Below are positions 26,051 through 35,095 of a stretch of 64,000 nt of DNA, piece after piece. Position 1 is the first letter of the stretch, and each line of letters starts with the position of its first letter. The notes under the pieces are model-generated. The model saw only the letters and a list, made by a program, of their open reading frames with translations. It had not been told where the DNA came from and ran no database searches. The stretch comes from JBPOFM01 sp041391925 (GTDB taxonomy: Bacteria; Bacteroidota; Bacteroidia; Flavobacteriales; Flavobacteriaceae), in contig JAWKNA010000005.1 in assembly GCA_041391925.1 (NCBI GenBank), positions 310,001 to 374,000 on the forward strand, in the 5' to 3' direction. The position numbers and the translations under genes are program-made.

Positions 26051-27931
26051 TCAGTCGTTTTTACGTCTGGAACGTCGTGGCGGTGTATAACTTGGGCCAA
26101 CAGGTTTGTAGTCACCTTTGGCACGCCGTTCTTTTCTGTTCAAGCCAGAAGTCTCGCCAGGGTTTGAACGTCTTGGTCTCGACTCATCAGAACTTCTTCT
26201 GCCGCGTCTGCTTCCACCGTCATTAGTACCCGAAGAACGTCTTTCGCTTCTAGGTTTAAAATCACTATCAGAGCGTCTTCCGCCACCTGAACGCCGTTTG
26301 TTTCTGCTGGTGCCTCGACCTTTATCCTCGCTTACTTCAACATTGACGAAACGGCCATTGTGTTTGTAATCCTGAAAGAACGACAATACTTTTTCCTGAA
26401 GTTCCTTTTCAGTATTGAAAAAGGAAAAACTATCTTTCACATCTACTTTAAACACATCATCTCGACCTAACTCTAAAATCTCTTTCAAGAAATCTTTCAA
26501 GCTCATCCAATCATAACCATCTTTTTTTCCAACATTGATGAAGTAGCGTGTAGAATTGTCATTGCTTCCATAATCCCGTCCACTGTCTGAATCACTTCCT
26601 CGGGAATCAGAAATGTTGAGGTTTTGGGCTTTTTGATAATAATTGTAGAAACGTGTAAATTCAACAGAGAAGAATTTCTTAATCAATTCATCTTTGGTGG
26701 TATCTTCAAACATTTTGTTGATACCGTCCAAATATTTATCAATCTCATGATTGATTTCGGTATTGTGAACTTTATTTGCCAAAGACATCAATTGAACCTC
26801 ACAGATTTCCATACCATTAGGAATGTCTTTCTTTACGAAGTCTTTCTTGATGATGCGCTCAATACTTTTGATTTTACGCAATTCACTTTTGGATACAATC
26901 ACCATCGATACACCCGTTTTTCCGGCGCGTCCTGTACGACCTGAACGGTGTGTGTAAGTTTCGATTTCGTCAGGCAATTGGTAATTGATAACGTGAGTAA
27001 TATCATCCACATCAATACCACGTGCAGCCACATCAGTAGCCACCAGCATTTGTATTTGGTTCTTGCGGAACGAGTTCATTACCAAGTCGCGTTGGTTTTG
27101 GCTCAAGTCGCCATGCAAAGCACCTGCACTGTAGCCATCTTCAATCAACTGTTCGGCAACTTTTTGGGTATCCCGTTTGGTACGACAAAAAATTACAGAG
27201 AAAATATCTGGATTGGCATCCGCCAAACGTTTCAAAGCAGAATATCGGTCACGTGAATTCACCAAATAGTACTCGTGTGACACCTGATTGGTGCTTTCAT
27301 TTCTATTGCCCACAGTGATTTCAATCGGCGTATTCATGAATTTTTTGGCAATACTTGCGACCTCTTTTGGCATGGTTGCAGAAAACAACCAAGTGCTTTT
27401 GTCTTTGGGTGAGTGTGAAAGAATGTCCGTTATGTCATCATAGAATCCCATGTTCAACATTTCATCGGCTTCATCCAACACGGCATATTCAATTTTTGAT
27501 ATGTCCACCATGTTCCGGCTTATCATGTCTTTCATACGGCCTGGAGTTGCCACAACGATTTGTGCACCGCGTTTCAGTTCTCTAGATTGCTCCGTGATGC
27601 TTGCACCACCGTACACAGCAACCACATTCAAGCCTTTGCAGTATTTGCCATACAACTTCAATTCGTTGGTAATCTGCAAACAAAGTTCGCGAGTGGGAGA
27701 GAGGATAAGACCTTGGGTGGTTCTGCTATCAATATTGATTTTTTGCAACATTGGAAATCCAAAAGCCGCAGTTTTACCTGTTCCGGTTTGAGCCAATGCG
27801 ACTAAATCAGAGTCTTGTTCCAGTAAAATCGGGATGGCTTTGGCTTGGACGTCACTAGGCGTTACGAAGCCCAAATCATTGATAGCGTTCAATAGGTCAT
27901 CATTAAGACCTAGGTTTTGGAATGTGTTCAT
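26051..27931 (-). CDS. DEAD-box ATP-dependent RNA helicase with DbpA-type RNA-binding domain
   Basis: 626 residues. All helicase motifs are present: Q motif FVTPSDVQ, I AQTGTGKT, II DEAD, III SAT and VI HRSGRTGRAG. After the RecA-like core and a helical region comes a DbpA/CsdA-type RNA-binding domain (residues about 478-555, FINVGKKDGYDWMSLKDFL). A basic, Arg/Gly/Ser-rich tail follows (about 558-626). It unwinds RNA in ribosome assembly or RNA decay and is the type of helicase used at low temperature. It lies behind a strong promoter with a leader of about 150 bases. Confidence 0.94.
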   Translation of the reverse strand: MNTFQNLGLNDDLLNAINDLGFVTPSDVQAKAIPILLEQDSDLVALAQTGTGKTAAFGFPMLQKINIDSRTTQGLILSPTRELCLQITNELKLYGKYCKGLNVVAVYGGASITEQSRELKRGAQIVVATPGRMKDMISRNMVDISKIEYAVLDEADEMLNMGFYDDITDILSHSPKDKSTWLFSATMPKEVASIAKKFMNTPIEITVGNRNESTNQVSHEYYLVNSRDRYSALKRLADANPDIFSVIFCRTKRDTQKVAEQLIEDGYSAGALHGDLSQNQRDLVMNSFRKNQIQMLVATDVAARGIDVDDITHVINYQLPDEIETYTHRSGRTGRAGKTGVSMVIVSKSELRKIKSIERIIKKDFVKKDIPNGMEICEVQLMSLANKVHNTEINHEIDKYLDGINKMFEDTTKDELIKKFFSVEFTRFYNYYQKAQNLNISDSRGSDSDSGRDYGSNDNSTRYFINVGKKDGYDWMSLKDFLKEILELGRDDVFKVDVKDSFSFFNTEKELQEKVLSFFQDYKHNGRFVNVEVSEDKGRGTSRNKRRSGGGRRSDSDFKPRSERRSSGTNDGGSRRGRRSSDESRPRRSNPGETSGLNRKERRAKGDYKPVGPSYTPPRRSRRKND

Positions 27932-28085
27932 TCGATTGTAATAAGTATTCGATTATGTTCTTTGGTGTTACAACAGAAGCGAATCGACATACTTAAACCT
28001 AAACTTCCAGTAACACATCCTCACCTTGAGGAATTTAAGCCATTTTCAGGCATTGAGTTCATTGAAGCAAAAGCCCCTGCGAACG
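27932..28085 (-). other. probable long 5' leader of the DEAD-box helicase mRNA
   Basis: The region between the helicase start and its predicted transcription start is about 150 bases without a convincing ORF on the minus strand. Long leaders are known for cold-shock helicase genes in other bacteria. No Rfam-type structure is recognised. The + strand ORF here (about 73 codons) looks like chance. Confidence 0.45.
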
Positions 28086-28091
28086 AAGGTG

Positions 28092-28121
28092 CAAAAGTAC
28101 ACTATTTTGTTGGATTGGCAA
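28092..28121 (-). promoter_or_regulatory. Bacteroidota consensus promoter for the DEAD-box helicase
   Basis: On the minus strand TTG (28119-28121) is followed by exactly 19 bases and TACTTTTG (28092-28099), a complete TTG-N19-TAnnTTTG match. It is the best promoter in the window and predicts a start near 28085. Confidence 0.75.
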
Positions 28122-28144
28122 TGATTATTAATGATTAGTTTTTT

Positions 28145-28234
28145 GGGCGTTTTAACACGCTATCCACTCTATCTTTTCAGCTGACTCCGCTTCGCTACAT
28201 CTGCTAAAAAGGATGCCGCTTCTATCGTTAACGC
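28145..28234. repeat. structured palindromic intergenic element, REP-like, different family
   Basis: About 90 bases bounded by GCGTT (28147) and AACGC (28230). An inner imperfect stem pairs ATCTTTTCAGC (28171) with GCTAAAAAGGAT (28203), and the unpaired centre is GC-richer than its surroundings. It is not coding on either strand. From memory, elements with a GGGCGTT start and an AAAAGGATGCCGCT core recur between genes in flavobacterial genomes; only one copy is in this window. Confidence 0.5.
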
Positions 28235-28241
28235 AAAAAAA

Positions 28242-29012
28242 TTAGGTTCTAATCACAAAATGTTCTTTGGCTTGTTCGGTTCTGAAAAACACAAATCCCC
28301 AATAAAAGGTATTGATGGTAACGGTGACTTGTGGGTGGTTTTTAATGCATTCCCATGCTTCGGTCATCCCTTTTGACCAATGGATGTCATCAAAAATAAA
28401 TACGGAATCATTATGGGTTTTTGGCAGCAACTGTTCAAAATAAGTGAGAGTTGCCTGTTTGTCATGATGTCCATCAAAAAAAACCAAGTCGCAATAGGGT
28501 TCTGTTAATGTGGGAATGACTTCCAAAAAAATACCTGTTTTTAATGTTACATTTTCAATTTGAAATTCATCCAATTGCTTTTTGGCAACATTTGAAATTT
28601 CCGGACACCCTTCAATACTTGTAATGTCTGCTTTGGGAGAGCCCAAAGCCATAGCATACGTTCCGATTCCTAATGATGTTCCCAATTCCAAAACAGTATT
28701 TACCTCAAAATAGCGCATCAAACGATACAAGAGTTTGGCTCTTTTCAAGGTGGTTCCAGAGATTTTGCCAATTTGTCTTACAGTTCTTGTAGTGGAAGCA
28801 TGTACTTTGGATCCTGACCCAAAATCGGTAATTGCGACAGTTGACCAATTTTTCAAAAGGGAATTTCTGTAAGTCTTTAATTTGGAATAATTCGAATAGT
28901 TGGTTTTGTCATAAAAGCACTTTTTCACCAAATCATATACAAAAGGGGAATGGACGCCATGCTGGTTTTTGGATTTTAAAAGGAATTTTATGTATGAAAT
29001 AAGCTGGTACAT
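28242..29012 (-). CDS. class I SAM-dependent methyltransferase
   Basis: 256 residues. A Rossmann methyltransferase with motif I VLELGTSLGIGTYAMAL (near residue 105), the acidic loop ITSIEGCPEISNVAKKQLDE, and a later CDLVFFDGHHDKQATLTYF, as in catechol O-methyltransferase-like enzymes. The N-terminus KNQHGVHSPFVYDLVKKC is typical of a flavobacterial subgroup. The acceptor is unknown. It lies downstream of the Uup-like ABC-F gene on the same strand (47-base gap). Confidence 0.82.
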   Translation of the reverse strand: MYQLISYIKFLLKSKNQHGVHSPFVYDLVKKCFYDKTNYSNYSKLKTYRNSLLKNWSTVAITDFGSGSKVHASTTRTVRQIGKISGTTLKRAKLLYRLMRYFEVNTVLELGTSLGIGTYAMALGSPKADITSIEGCPEISNVAKKQLDEFQIENVTLKTGIFLEVIPTLTEPYCDLVFFDGHHDKQATLTYFEQLLPKTHNDSVFIFDDIHWSKGMTEAWECIKNHPQVTVTINTFYWGFVFFRTEQAKEHFVIRT

Positions 29013-29059
29013 TTCAAGTTCAAAATTACTGCAAACTGTGACTGCGACTGTATACTAGT

Positions 29060-30922
29060 TTAGCTTTCCAATTTCTCCGACAATTCAAACCAACGTGCTT
29101 CTTTTGCTTCCATATCGTCAATAATTTTCTGCAATTCTTCCGATAATTTATTGATTTGGTCTTGTGTCAAAGACGCGTCATGAAATTTTGCTTCCAAAGC
29201 TTTTTTGTCCAATTCCAAAGCCCTGATTTTACTTTCCAATGATTTTAATTCCTTTTGTTCATTATAGGAGAGCTTGTTAGCTTCGTTCTGCTTTTGGCTT
29301 GTTGTATGTTTTGATTCACTTTTTGCTGTTTCAGCAGGTGGCGATGAGGCTTCATAGTCCCTATAATCAGTATAATTTCCGGGAAAATCCTCAATATGAC
29401 CATCTCCTTTAAATACGAATAAATGGTCCACAATTTTGTCCATAAAATAGCGGTCATGTGACACCACCAACAAACAGCCTGGGAAATCCAATAGGAAATC
29501 CTCCAGTACATTCAACGTAACGATGTCCAAATCGTTGGTAGGCTCATCTAAAATGAGAAAGTTTGGATTTTGGATTAACACGGTACAGAGATACAATCGT
29601 TTTTGCTCGCCACCACTTAATTTTTCAACATAGTCATACTGTTTTTTACGGTCGAATAAGAACCGTTCCAGCAATTGACCTGCGCTGATTTGTCTGCCTT
29701 TGGTCAATGGGATGTAGTCACCAAATTCCTTAATGACTTCTATCACTTTTTGTCCAGCTTTCACCTCAATGCCCGCCTGTGTGTAATATCCAAACTTCAC
29801 CGTGTCTCCAATGACAATCTTGCCTGCATCTGGAACAATGGAGTTAGTCAGCATGTTCAAAAAGGTAGACTTTCCCGTTCCATTTTTCCCAATGATGCCA
29901 ATACGTTCTCCCTTCTTAAAGACATATTCAAATTTCTTGAGGATGGTCTTGTTACCAAAAGATTTAGAGACATTATGAAACTCAACAATCTTGCTGCCGA
30001 GTCGTTCCATGTTCAGTTCCAATTGTACCTGATGGTCTTTTCGGCGTTGGTGGGCTTTTTCTTTGATGATGTGAAAATCATCGATGCGTGATTTTGATTT
30101 TGTGGTCCGCGCTTTTGGCTGGCGTCGCATCCATTCCAATTCCTTTTTGAAAAGTTGCTTGGCTTTGCCAGTTTCAACCGTTTCATTGGCTATTCTGGCT
30201 TCCTTGTTTTCCAAATAATAGGAGTAATTGCCTTTATAAGTATATAATTTACCATGGTCCAATTCGATAATTTCATTGCACACACGTTCTAAAAAATAAC
30301 GGTCATGCGTTACCATGAACAAGGTCATTTGTGCTTTGGAAAAATAGTTTTCCAACCATTCAATCATTTCCAGATCCAAATGGTTGGTAGGCTCGTCCAA
30401 AATCAGCAAATCAGGATTGTTGATGAGGGCTTTTGCCAATGCCAATCTTTTTTTTTGGCCACCCGACATTGTTTTTATCTTTTGCTCAAGATTTTCCAAT
30501 TTCAGTTGGAACAGAATTTGTTTGAACTGCAATTCAAATTCCCAAGCATTATGAATGTCCATTTGTTCAAAGGCTTTTTGATAGGCTTCCTCGTCTTCAG
30601 GATGCAACAATGCCTTTTCATAAGTCTCTATAATCTTTAAAATAGGTAAATCTGAATTGAAAATACTTTCTTCAATCGATAATTCTTCTTCAAATTCGGG
30701 CGCTTGAGATAGGAAAGACAGTCTTAAACCGTTTCTGATGATAACTTGACCATCATCAGGTGAATCCGTTCCAGATACAATGTTCAGAATTGAGGTTTTG
30801 CCACTGCCGTTTTTGGCAACAAAAGCTATTTTATCATCTTTATGGATACTAAAAGACAAATCATTAAAGAGCTGTAATTCTCCATATGATTTTGATATAT
30901 GCTCAACAGTAAGATAATTCAA
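29060..30922 (-). CDS. ABC-F family ATPase, Uup-like
   Basis: 620 residues from a TTG start; an in-frame stop lies just upstream and no ATG is available. Two ABC domains with Walker A AKNGSGKTS and GKNGTGKST and signatures MSGGQKKRLAL and LSGGEQKRLYL. A charged C-terminal coiled coil (residues about 535-620, NKLSYNEQKELKSLESKIRA) is the Uup mark, used in E. coli for DNA or ribosome binding. Uup acts in ribosome function and limits imprecise transposon excision. It is the second ABC-F protein in the window. Confidence 0.9.
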   Translation of the reverse strand: MNYLTVEHISKSYGELQLFNDLSFSIHKDDKIAFVAKNGSGKTSILNIVSGTDSPDDGQVIIRNGLRLSFLSQAPEFEEELSIEESIFNSDLPILKIIETYEKALLHPEDEEAYQKAFEQMDIHNAWEFELQFKQILFQLKLENLEQKIKTMSGGQKKRLALAKALINNPDLLILDEPTNHLDLEMIEWLENYFSKAQMTLFMVTHDRYFLERVCNEIIELDHGKLYTYKGNYSYYLENKEARIANETVETGKAKQLFKKELEWMRRQPKARTTKSKSRIDDFHIIKEKAHQRRKDHQVQLELNMERLGSKIVEFHNVSKSFGNKTILKKFEYVFKKGERIGIIGKNGTGKSTFLNMLTNSIVPDAGKIVIGDTVKFGYYTQAGIEVKAGQKVIEVIKEFGDYIPLTKGRQISAGQLLERFLFDRKKQYDYVEKLSGGEQKRLYLCTVLIQNPNFLILDEPTNDLDIVTLNVLEDFLLDFPGCLLVVSHDRYFMDKIVDHLFVFKGDGHIEDFPGNYTDYRDYEASSPPAETAKSESKHTTSQKQNEANKLSYNEQKELKSLESKIRALELDKKALEAKFHDASLTQDQINKLSEELQKIIDDMEAKEARWFELSEKLES

Positions 30923-31066
30923 AGTAATATTTTATGCAAATAACGGGAATTACTCCAAAATAATGGAAAAAGATATTGAAGAATAAAAACAACTGAATAG
31001 AAAGTAGAATGGCTGGCTGATGAACGGATTGTGTAGACACATTCACTAAAAAAAAGCATAATAATT

Positions 31067-31095
31067 TTGATATTGATAGTGATACGCTATATTTG
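31067..31095 (+). promoter_or_regulatory. promoter of the polysaccharide locus
   Basis: TTG (31067-31069), 18 bases, TATATTTG (31088-31095): a near-perfect Bacteroidota promoter. Transcription would begin near 31102, 16 bases before the Wza-like ATG. It probably drives the export genes and possibly much of the following locus. Confidence 0.7.
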
Positions 31096-31117
31096 TGGAA
31101 GAACAAGATTCCTTGCT

Positions 31118-31912
31118 ATGAATAGATTTTTATTGGTGATTGGTTTGATGTCCATCAGTTTATTGACCTCCTGTATTCCACATAAAGACATTGTATATCT
31201 TCAGAATAAAAAAGCGACAACGGATTCCTTACAGGTGATGGTAGAACAGCAAAAACCCTATCGTATTCAAATCAATGATATTCTGAATGTACGTATCAAG
31301 GTTTTAGACCAAGAAAATGTTACAATTTTCAATCCAATAGGTGAAGGCAATCTCAATGCAAGTGCCTCTGAACGCGCTTACTTTGATGGATTTACAGTTG
31401 ATGACCATGGCAATATCAGAATTCCAGAACTTGGGCATATCAATGTACTGGGGTTTACAACGGAAGAAGTTGAAGATACTATCAAGAACCGGCTATTGGA
31501 TGAACAGTTCAAAGAAACCGCCAATATCTTCATTACAGTTAAACTTTCGGGCTTGCGATATACCGCTGCAGGCGAAGTGGGCAATCCTGGTAGTCAAGTA
31601 TTGTTTCAGGAACGGGTTAATATTTACGAAGCCATTGCAAATGTTGGCGAAATCCCTGTTACTGGAGACAAAAAAGATGTACTTATTGTCAGACAATATC
31701 CTCAAGGACAGCAAATACACCATTTGGATTTAACTGATATGAATGTGATGAATTCTCCTTATTATTACATTCAACCCAATGATATGATTTATGTTAAGCC
31801 ATTAAAGCAAAAAACATGGGGAACTGGTACCACTGGAAAAGAATCATTAGCAACAATAGTTAGTGCTGTTTCGCTTCTCACGACCACTATTTTGCTATTC
31901 ACTCGTCTATAA
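31118..31912 (+). CDS. polysaccharide export lipoprotein, Wza-like
   Basis: 264 residues from the ATG at 31118; an in-frame codon at 31067 lies in the promoter and so cannot be the start. The lipobox LLTSC marks a lipoprotein. The Poly_export domain follows (YRIQINDILNVRIKVLD, FTVDDHGNIRIPELGHINVL) and then an SLBB-type repeat (GLRYTAAGEVGNPGSQVL). A hydrophobic C-terminal segment (TIVSAVSLLTTTILLF) may span the outer membrane. It forms the export channel for the surface glycan. Wzc follows 17 bases later. Confidence 0.92.
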   Translation: MNRFLLVIGLMSISLLTSCIPHKDIVYLQNKKATTDSLQVMVEQQKPYRIQINDILNVRIKVLDQENVTIFNPIGEGNLNASASERAYFDGFTVDDHGNIRIPELGHINVLGFTTEEVEDTIKNRLLDEQFKETANIFITVKLSGLRYTAAGEVGNPGSQVLFQERVNIYEAIANVGEIPVTGDKKDVLIVRQYPQGQQIHHLDLTDMNVMNSPYYYIQPNDMIYVKPLKQKTWGTGTTGKESLATIVSAVSLLTTTILLFTRL

Positions 31913-31929
31913 ATGAGAATTGTTATCTT

Positions 31930-34413
31930 ATGTCAGAATTAGAATATCAAGATCACGACCATTTAGAATCAAGAGGTACAACTTTTGATTTTAGAGGTTA
32001 TTTATTTAAGGTGCTTAACTGGTGGAAGTTTGTCTTGATTTGTATAGGATTGGCATTAATAGTTGCGTATCTAATTAATGTTAGAAAAGCCAATGTATAT
32101 AGGTTGAGCTCGCTCATTTCTGTTGAGAGTGACCAAAATCCTTTTTTTACAGCGAATACCAGTATCTCATTTAATTGGGGCGGCGTTTCAGGAAAAGTTG
32201 GCAAGGTGTTGACCACCATTAAGACTCGTACCCATAATGAATTAGTGGTAGATTCTTTAAAATATTATATAGAGTATTTGCGAGAGGGAAAGTATCGGAT
32301 GGAGGATATTTATAAAAATGCCCCATTTGTAATAAAAATTGATAAGTCTAAAGGACAAGTTTTAAACAAGGCTATCGGAATTCGATTCATCGATGATAAT
32401 CAATTTGAACTCTCTACAAATTTTGATTCTGGAAATTTGCAACTTCAACGCTATTTGGATAAAGAGAAATTTTTCATCAAATATAATCAAGAAAATTTTG
32501 TTCAAACTTTTTCTTTTGGTCAAAAAATCAACCTCCCATTTTTTAATGGGGTAATATCAAAAAGAGATAATTCCGATATTGTCCCAGATGCGCAGTTTTA
32601 TTTCCAATTTCTAAACTATGATTCGGTTGTAAATCAATATCAAACAAATGTTACAATTTCTCCTTTTGATGGAAGTTCTTCTTCTGTTTTGGAATTAAAA
32701 CTTGCAGGTGGTAACAAGGCAAAAATTGCCGATTTTCTAAATGCCACTTCAGCCATCTTGAGCAAGACAGAATTGGAACGTAAGAACCTGTATGCAACCA
32801 ATACAATCAAATTCATTGACAGCAGTTTAAATTCGGTAAATACTAATCTAAAAGATGTTACCGACGAAATGAATCAATTTCGAAAGGATAACAAACTTTT
32901 TGATATTTCTGCTGAAATGGCCCTTGTTTCGGAAAAACTTAAAACATTTGATTTAAGCAAGGAGGAAGAACAAATGAAACTCAATTATTTGAATTCTCTC
33001 GAAAGTTATTTAAGAACAAAAACTGATTACACTAAAATTGCTGCACCAACATCCGTGGGAATTACAGAAAACAATATTTTGAACAGTGTTGCAAAAATCA
33101 CCGCATTGGCCATCGAAAGACAGTCCAAAGAATATACGGTTAAAGAGGGCAGTACAATCTTTAAAGAAATAGACAAGCAGATTGATGCCGAAAAAAATGT
33201 ACTTTTAGAAACTATCAATACTACAAAAGGAACTATTTCAAGCAACCTAAACACAATCAATGCCAATATAGCGCGATTGGAATCTCAATTAGGAGATTTG
33301 CCTGAAGATCAACAGGAGTTTTTGAAAATTCAGCGCAAAATGGATATTAGTCAAGAGGCTTATAATATTTACTTGACAAAAAGAGGAGAAGCAGCTATTG
33401 TGAAAGCCGCCAATGTCTCGGACATTACAATTATAGATGAAGCAAAAGATATTGGAGGAGGGCTCATTGGGCCAAATAAAAACCTTAATTATATGATAGG
33501 TTTGATGGTTGGATTTTTTACTCCCATGTTCCTCATTTTTGTCATCTTTCTTTTGGATAATACCATTCATGGTTCCGATGAAATTGAACGCTTGTCCAAT
33601 ATTCCCATTTTAGGTCTTATTGGCAAATATAATTATAAGAATAACCTTGTGGTGTTCGAAAAACCAAAATCTGCTGTCGCAGAATCGTTTCGGTCTATAC
33701 GTTCAAGTTTACAGTTCATATTCAAAAAACAAGGAAAAGAAGACCAAGGAAAAACATTATTGATTACCTCTTCAGTCAGTGGTGAAGGAAAGACATTTTC
33801 TTCCATCAATATTGCCACCGTCTACGCATTATCTGGAAAAAAAACAATCTTATTGGGCTTGGATTTACGAAAACCTAAAATTTTTGATGATTTCCAGATT
33901 GCCAATGACAAAGGGATGGTCAATTATCTTATTGGTGAAAGTACTCTCGATGAAGTTAAAACCAATACTTTTATAGAAAATTTGCATGTGATTCCATCGG
34001 GTCCAGTGCCTCCCAATCCATCAGAACTCTTAATGTCTGACCAATTGAAAATTCTCATCGAACAATTGCGTGAAACTTATGATATGATTGTGTTGGACAC
34101 TCCTCCTTTAGGATTGGTAACTGATGCTCTTGAACTTACACAATTTGCTGATGCAACCATTTTCATGGTTCGTTTGGATTATACCAAAAAAGGAATGTTG
34201 TCGCTGATCAATGCTAAATATAGAGCTGGAGAAGTCAAGAATATCAGTTTTGTACTCAACTTTTACAAACACAAAACCAACCACAATTACGGTTATGGCT
34301 ATGGGTATGGTTATGGCTACGGCTATGGCTACGGCGTGTATGGAAATGCCTATCATGAAGGCAATGGCAAACGGTCGCTTTGGAAGCGGATAAAAAAGAT
34401 TTTGAGGACATAA
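31930..34413 (+). CDS. polysaccharide co-polymerase / tyrosine autokinase, Wzc-like
   Basis: 827 residues. Membrane segment 1 (residues about 34-53), a large periplasmic coiled-coil region, membrane segment 2 (about 523-545), then a BY-kinase domain: Walker A SVSGEGKTF (near 614-622), Walker A' LGLDLRKPK (near 641), Walker B MIVLDTPPLG (near 718). The tail has eight Tyr-Gly repeats (787-802) and two more Tyr, the likely autophosphorylation cluster. It controls chain length and export with the Wza-like channel. The cycle of phosphorylation and dephosphorylation is known for Wzc; here it is inference. No partner phosphatase (Wzb) is in the window. Confidence 0.93.
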   Translation: MSELEYQDHDHLESRGTTFDFRGYLFKVLNWWKFVLICIGLALIVAYLINVRKANVYRLSSLISVESDQNPFFTANTSISFNWGGVSGKVGKVLTTIKTRTHNELVVDSLKYYIEYLREGKYRMEDIYKNAPFVIKIDKSKGQVLNKAIGIRFIDDNQFELSTNFDSGNLQLQRYLDKEKFFIKYNQENFVQTFSFGQKINLPFFNGVISKRDNSDIVPDAQFYFQFLNYDSVVNQYQTNVTISPFDGSSSSVLELKLAGGNKAKIADFLNATSAILSKTELERKNLYATNTIKFIDSSLNSVNTNLKDVTDEMNQFRKDNKLFDISAEMALVSEKLKTFDLSKEEEQMKLNYLNSLESYLRTKTDYTKIAAPTSVGITENNILNSVAKITALAIERQSKEYTVKEGSTIFKEIDKQIDAEKNVLLETINTTKGTISSNLNTINANIARLESQLGDLPEDQQEFLKIQRKMDISQEAYNIYLTKRGEAAIVKAANVSDITIIDEAKDIGGGLIGPNKNLNYMIGLMVGFFTPMFLIFVIFLLDNTIHGSDEIERLSNIPILGLIGKYNYKNNLVVFEKPKSAVAESFRSIRSSLQFIFKKQGKEDQGKTLLITSSVSGEGKTFSSINIATVYALSGKKTILLGLDLRKPKIFDDFQIANDKGMVNYLIGESTLDEVKTNTFIENLHVIPSGPVPPNPSELLMSDQLKILIEQLRETYDMIVLDTPPLGLVTDALELTQFADATIFMVRLDYTKKGMLSLINAKYRAGEVKNISFVLNFYKHKTNHNYGYGYGYGYGYGYGYGVYGNAYHEGNGKRSLWKRIKKILRT
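34288..34335 (+). repeat. Tyr-Gly hexanucleotide repeat in the Wzc tail
   Basis: Eight tandem copies of a TAY-GGN unit (48 bases) encode eight Tyr-Gly pairs. The copies differ at the third codon positions, so the DNA repeat is not perfect. Gain or loss of units would change the tyrosine number without changing frame. Confidence 0.85.
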
Positions 34414-34505
34414 TTATGAAGGTTTGAATGTAATTAAATTCAAATTCTAAAATCTAATGATTAAAACCCAAACTATAAACCGTCAACCATTAACTACAAC
34501 CACAA

Positions 34506-35093
34506 TTGATTACAAAACGACAGGCAAGCCTTAAGCGCTTATTTGATTTGGTTTTAAGCCTAATACTACTGCCAATCCTAATTGTTCCAATAACTGTTTT
34601 GATAGTGATGGCGACCTTTGATACACTGCAATGGGGTTTGTTTTCCCAAAAGCGAATAGGCCAATTCGGAAAGCCCTTCCATATTTATAAAATCAGAACT
34701 TTAAAAAATGAACCTCACCATTTAGGGGCTTTAGAAAAAAGTGCTACTCAACTAGGGGCTTTTTTGAGAGAAACCAAGCTTGATGAATTGCCTCAATTGT
34801 TCAATGTTATATTTGGTCAAATGAGTTTTGTCGGCCCTAGACCAGATGTTGAAGGATTTGCCGATATTCTTAAAGATGATGATAGGATTATTTTAAGTGT
34901 AAAACCAGGAATTACTGGACCAGCGACTTTAAAATACAAAGATGAAGAACAGATTTTGGCTCAACAGGATGACCCTGAAAATTACAATAGAACGATTATT
35001 TGGCCAGATAAAGTTGAAATAAACAAAAAATATGTGCAGAATTGGAGTTTTTCTTTAGATTTGAGGCACATTTTAAAATCTATAGTTAATTGA
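34506..35093 (+). CDS. initiating sugar-phosphate transferase (undecaprenyl-phosphate), PglC/WcaJ type
   Basis: 195 residues from a TTG start; no in-frame ATG is available. One hydrophobic re-entrant segment (LFDLVLSLILLPILIVPITV), then the catalytic domain with FSQKRIGQFGKPFHIYKIRT, LRETKLDELPQLFNVIFGQM and FVGPRPDVEGFAD, all typical of the bacterial sugar transferase family. It moves a sugar 1-phosphate to the lipid carrier to begin a repeat unit. It lacks the extra membrane domain of WbaP/WcaJ, so it is the short PglC-like form. The donor sugar cannot be read; UDP-GalNAc or a derivative is suggested by the next genes. Confidence 0.88.
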   Translation: MITKRQASLKRLFDLVLSLILLPILIVPITVLIVMATFDTLQWGLFSQKRIGQFGKPFHIYKIRTLKNEPHHLGALEKSATQLGAFLRETKLDELPQLFNVIFGQMSFVGPRPDVEGFADILKDDDRIILSVKPGITGPATLKYKDEEQILAQQDDPENYNRTIIWPDKVEINKKYVQNWSFSLDLRHILKSIVN

Positions 35094-35095
35094 TA

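Noticed and set aside
26118..27805. Several plus-strand ORFs opposite the DEAD-box helicase
   Set aside because: All lie inside a complete, motif-rich helicase gene; the translations are low in recognisable motifs and shift frame repeatedly.
27917..28138. Plus-strand ORF of 73 codons in the helicase leader
   Set aside because: It overlaps the helicase start and its promoter, has no family and no promoter of its own.
34288..34335. Tyr-Gly tract as a CRISPR or non-coding repeat
   Set aside because: It is in frame within the Wzc gene and keeps the amino acid pattern with changing third bases.
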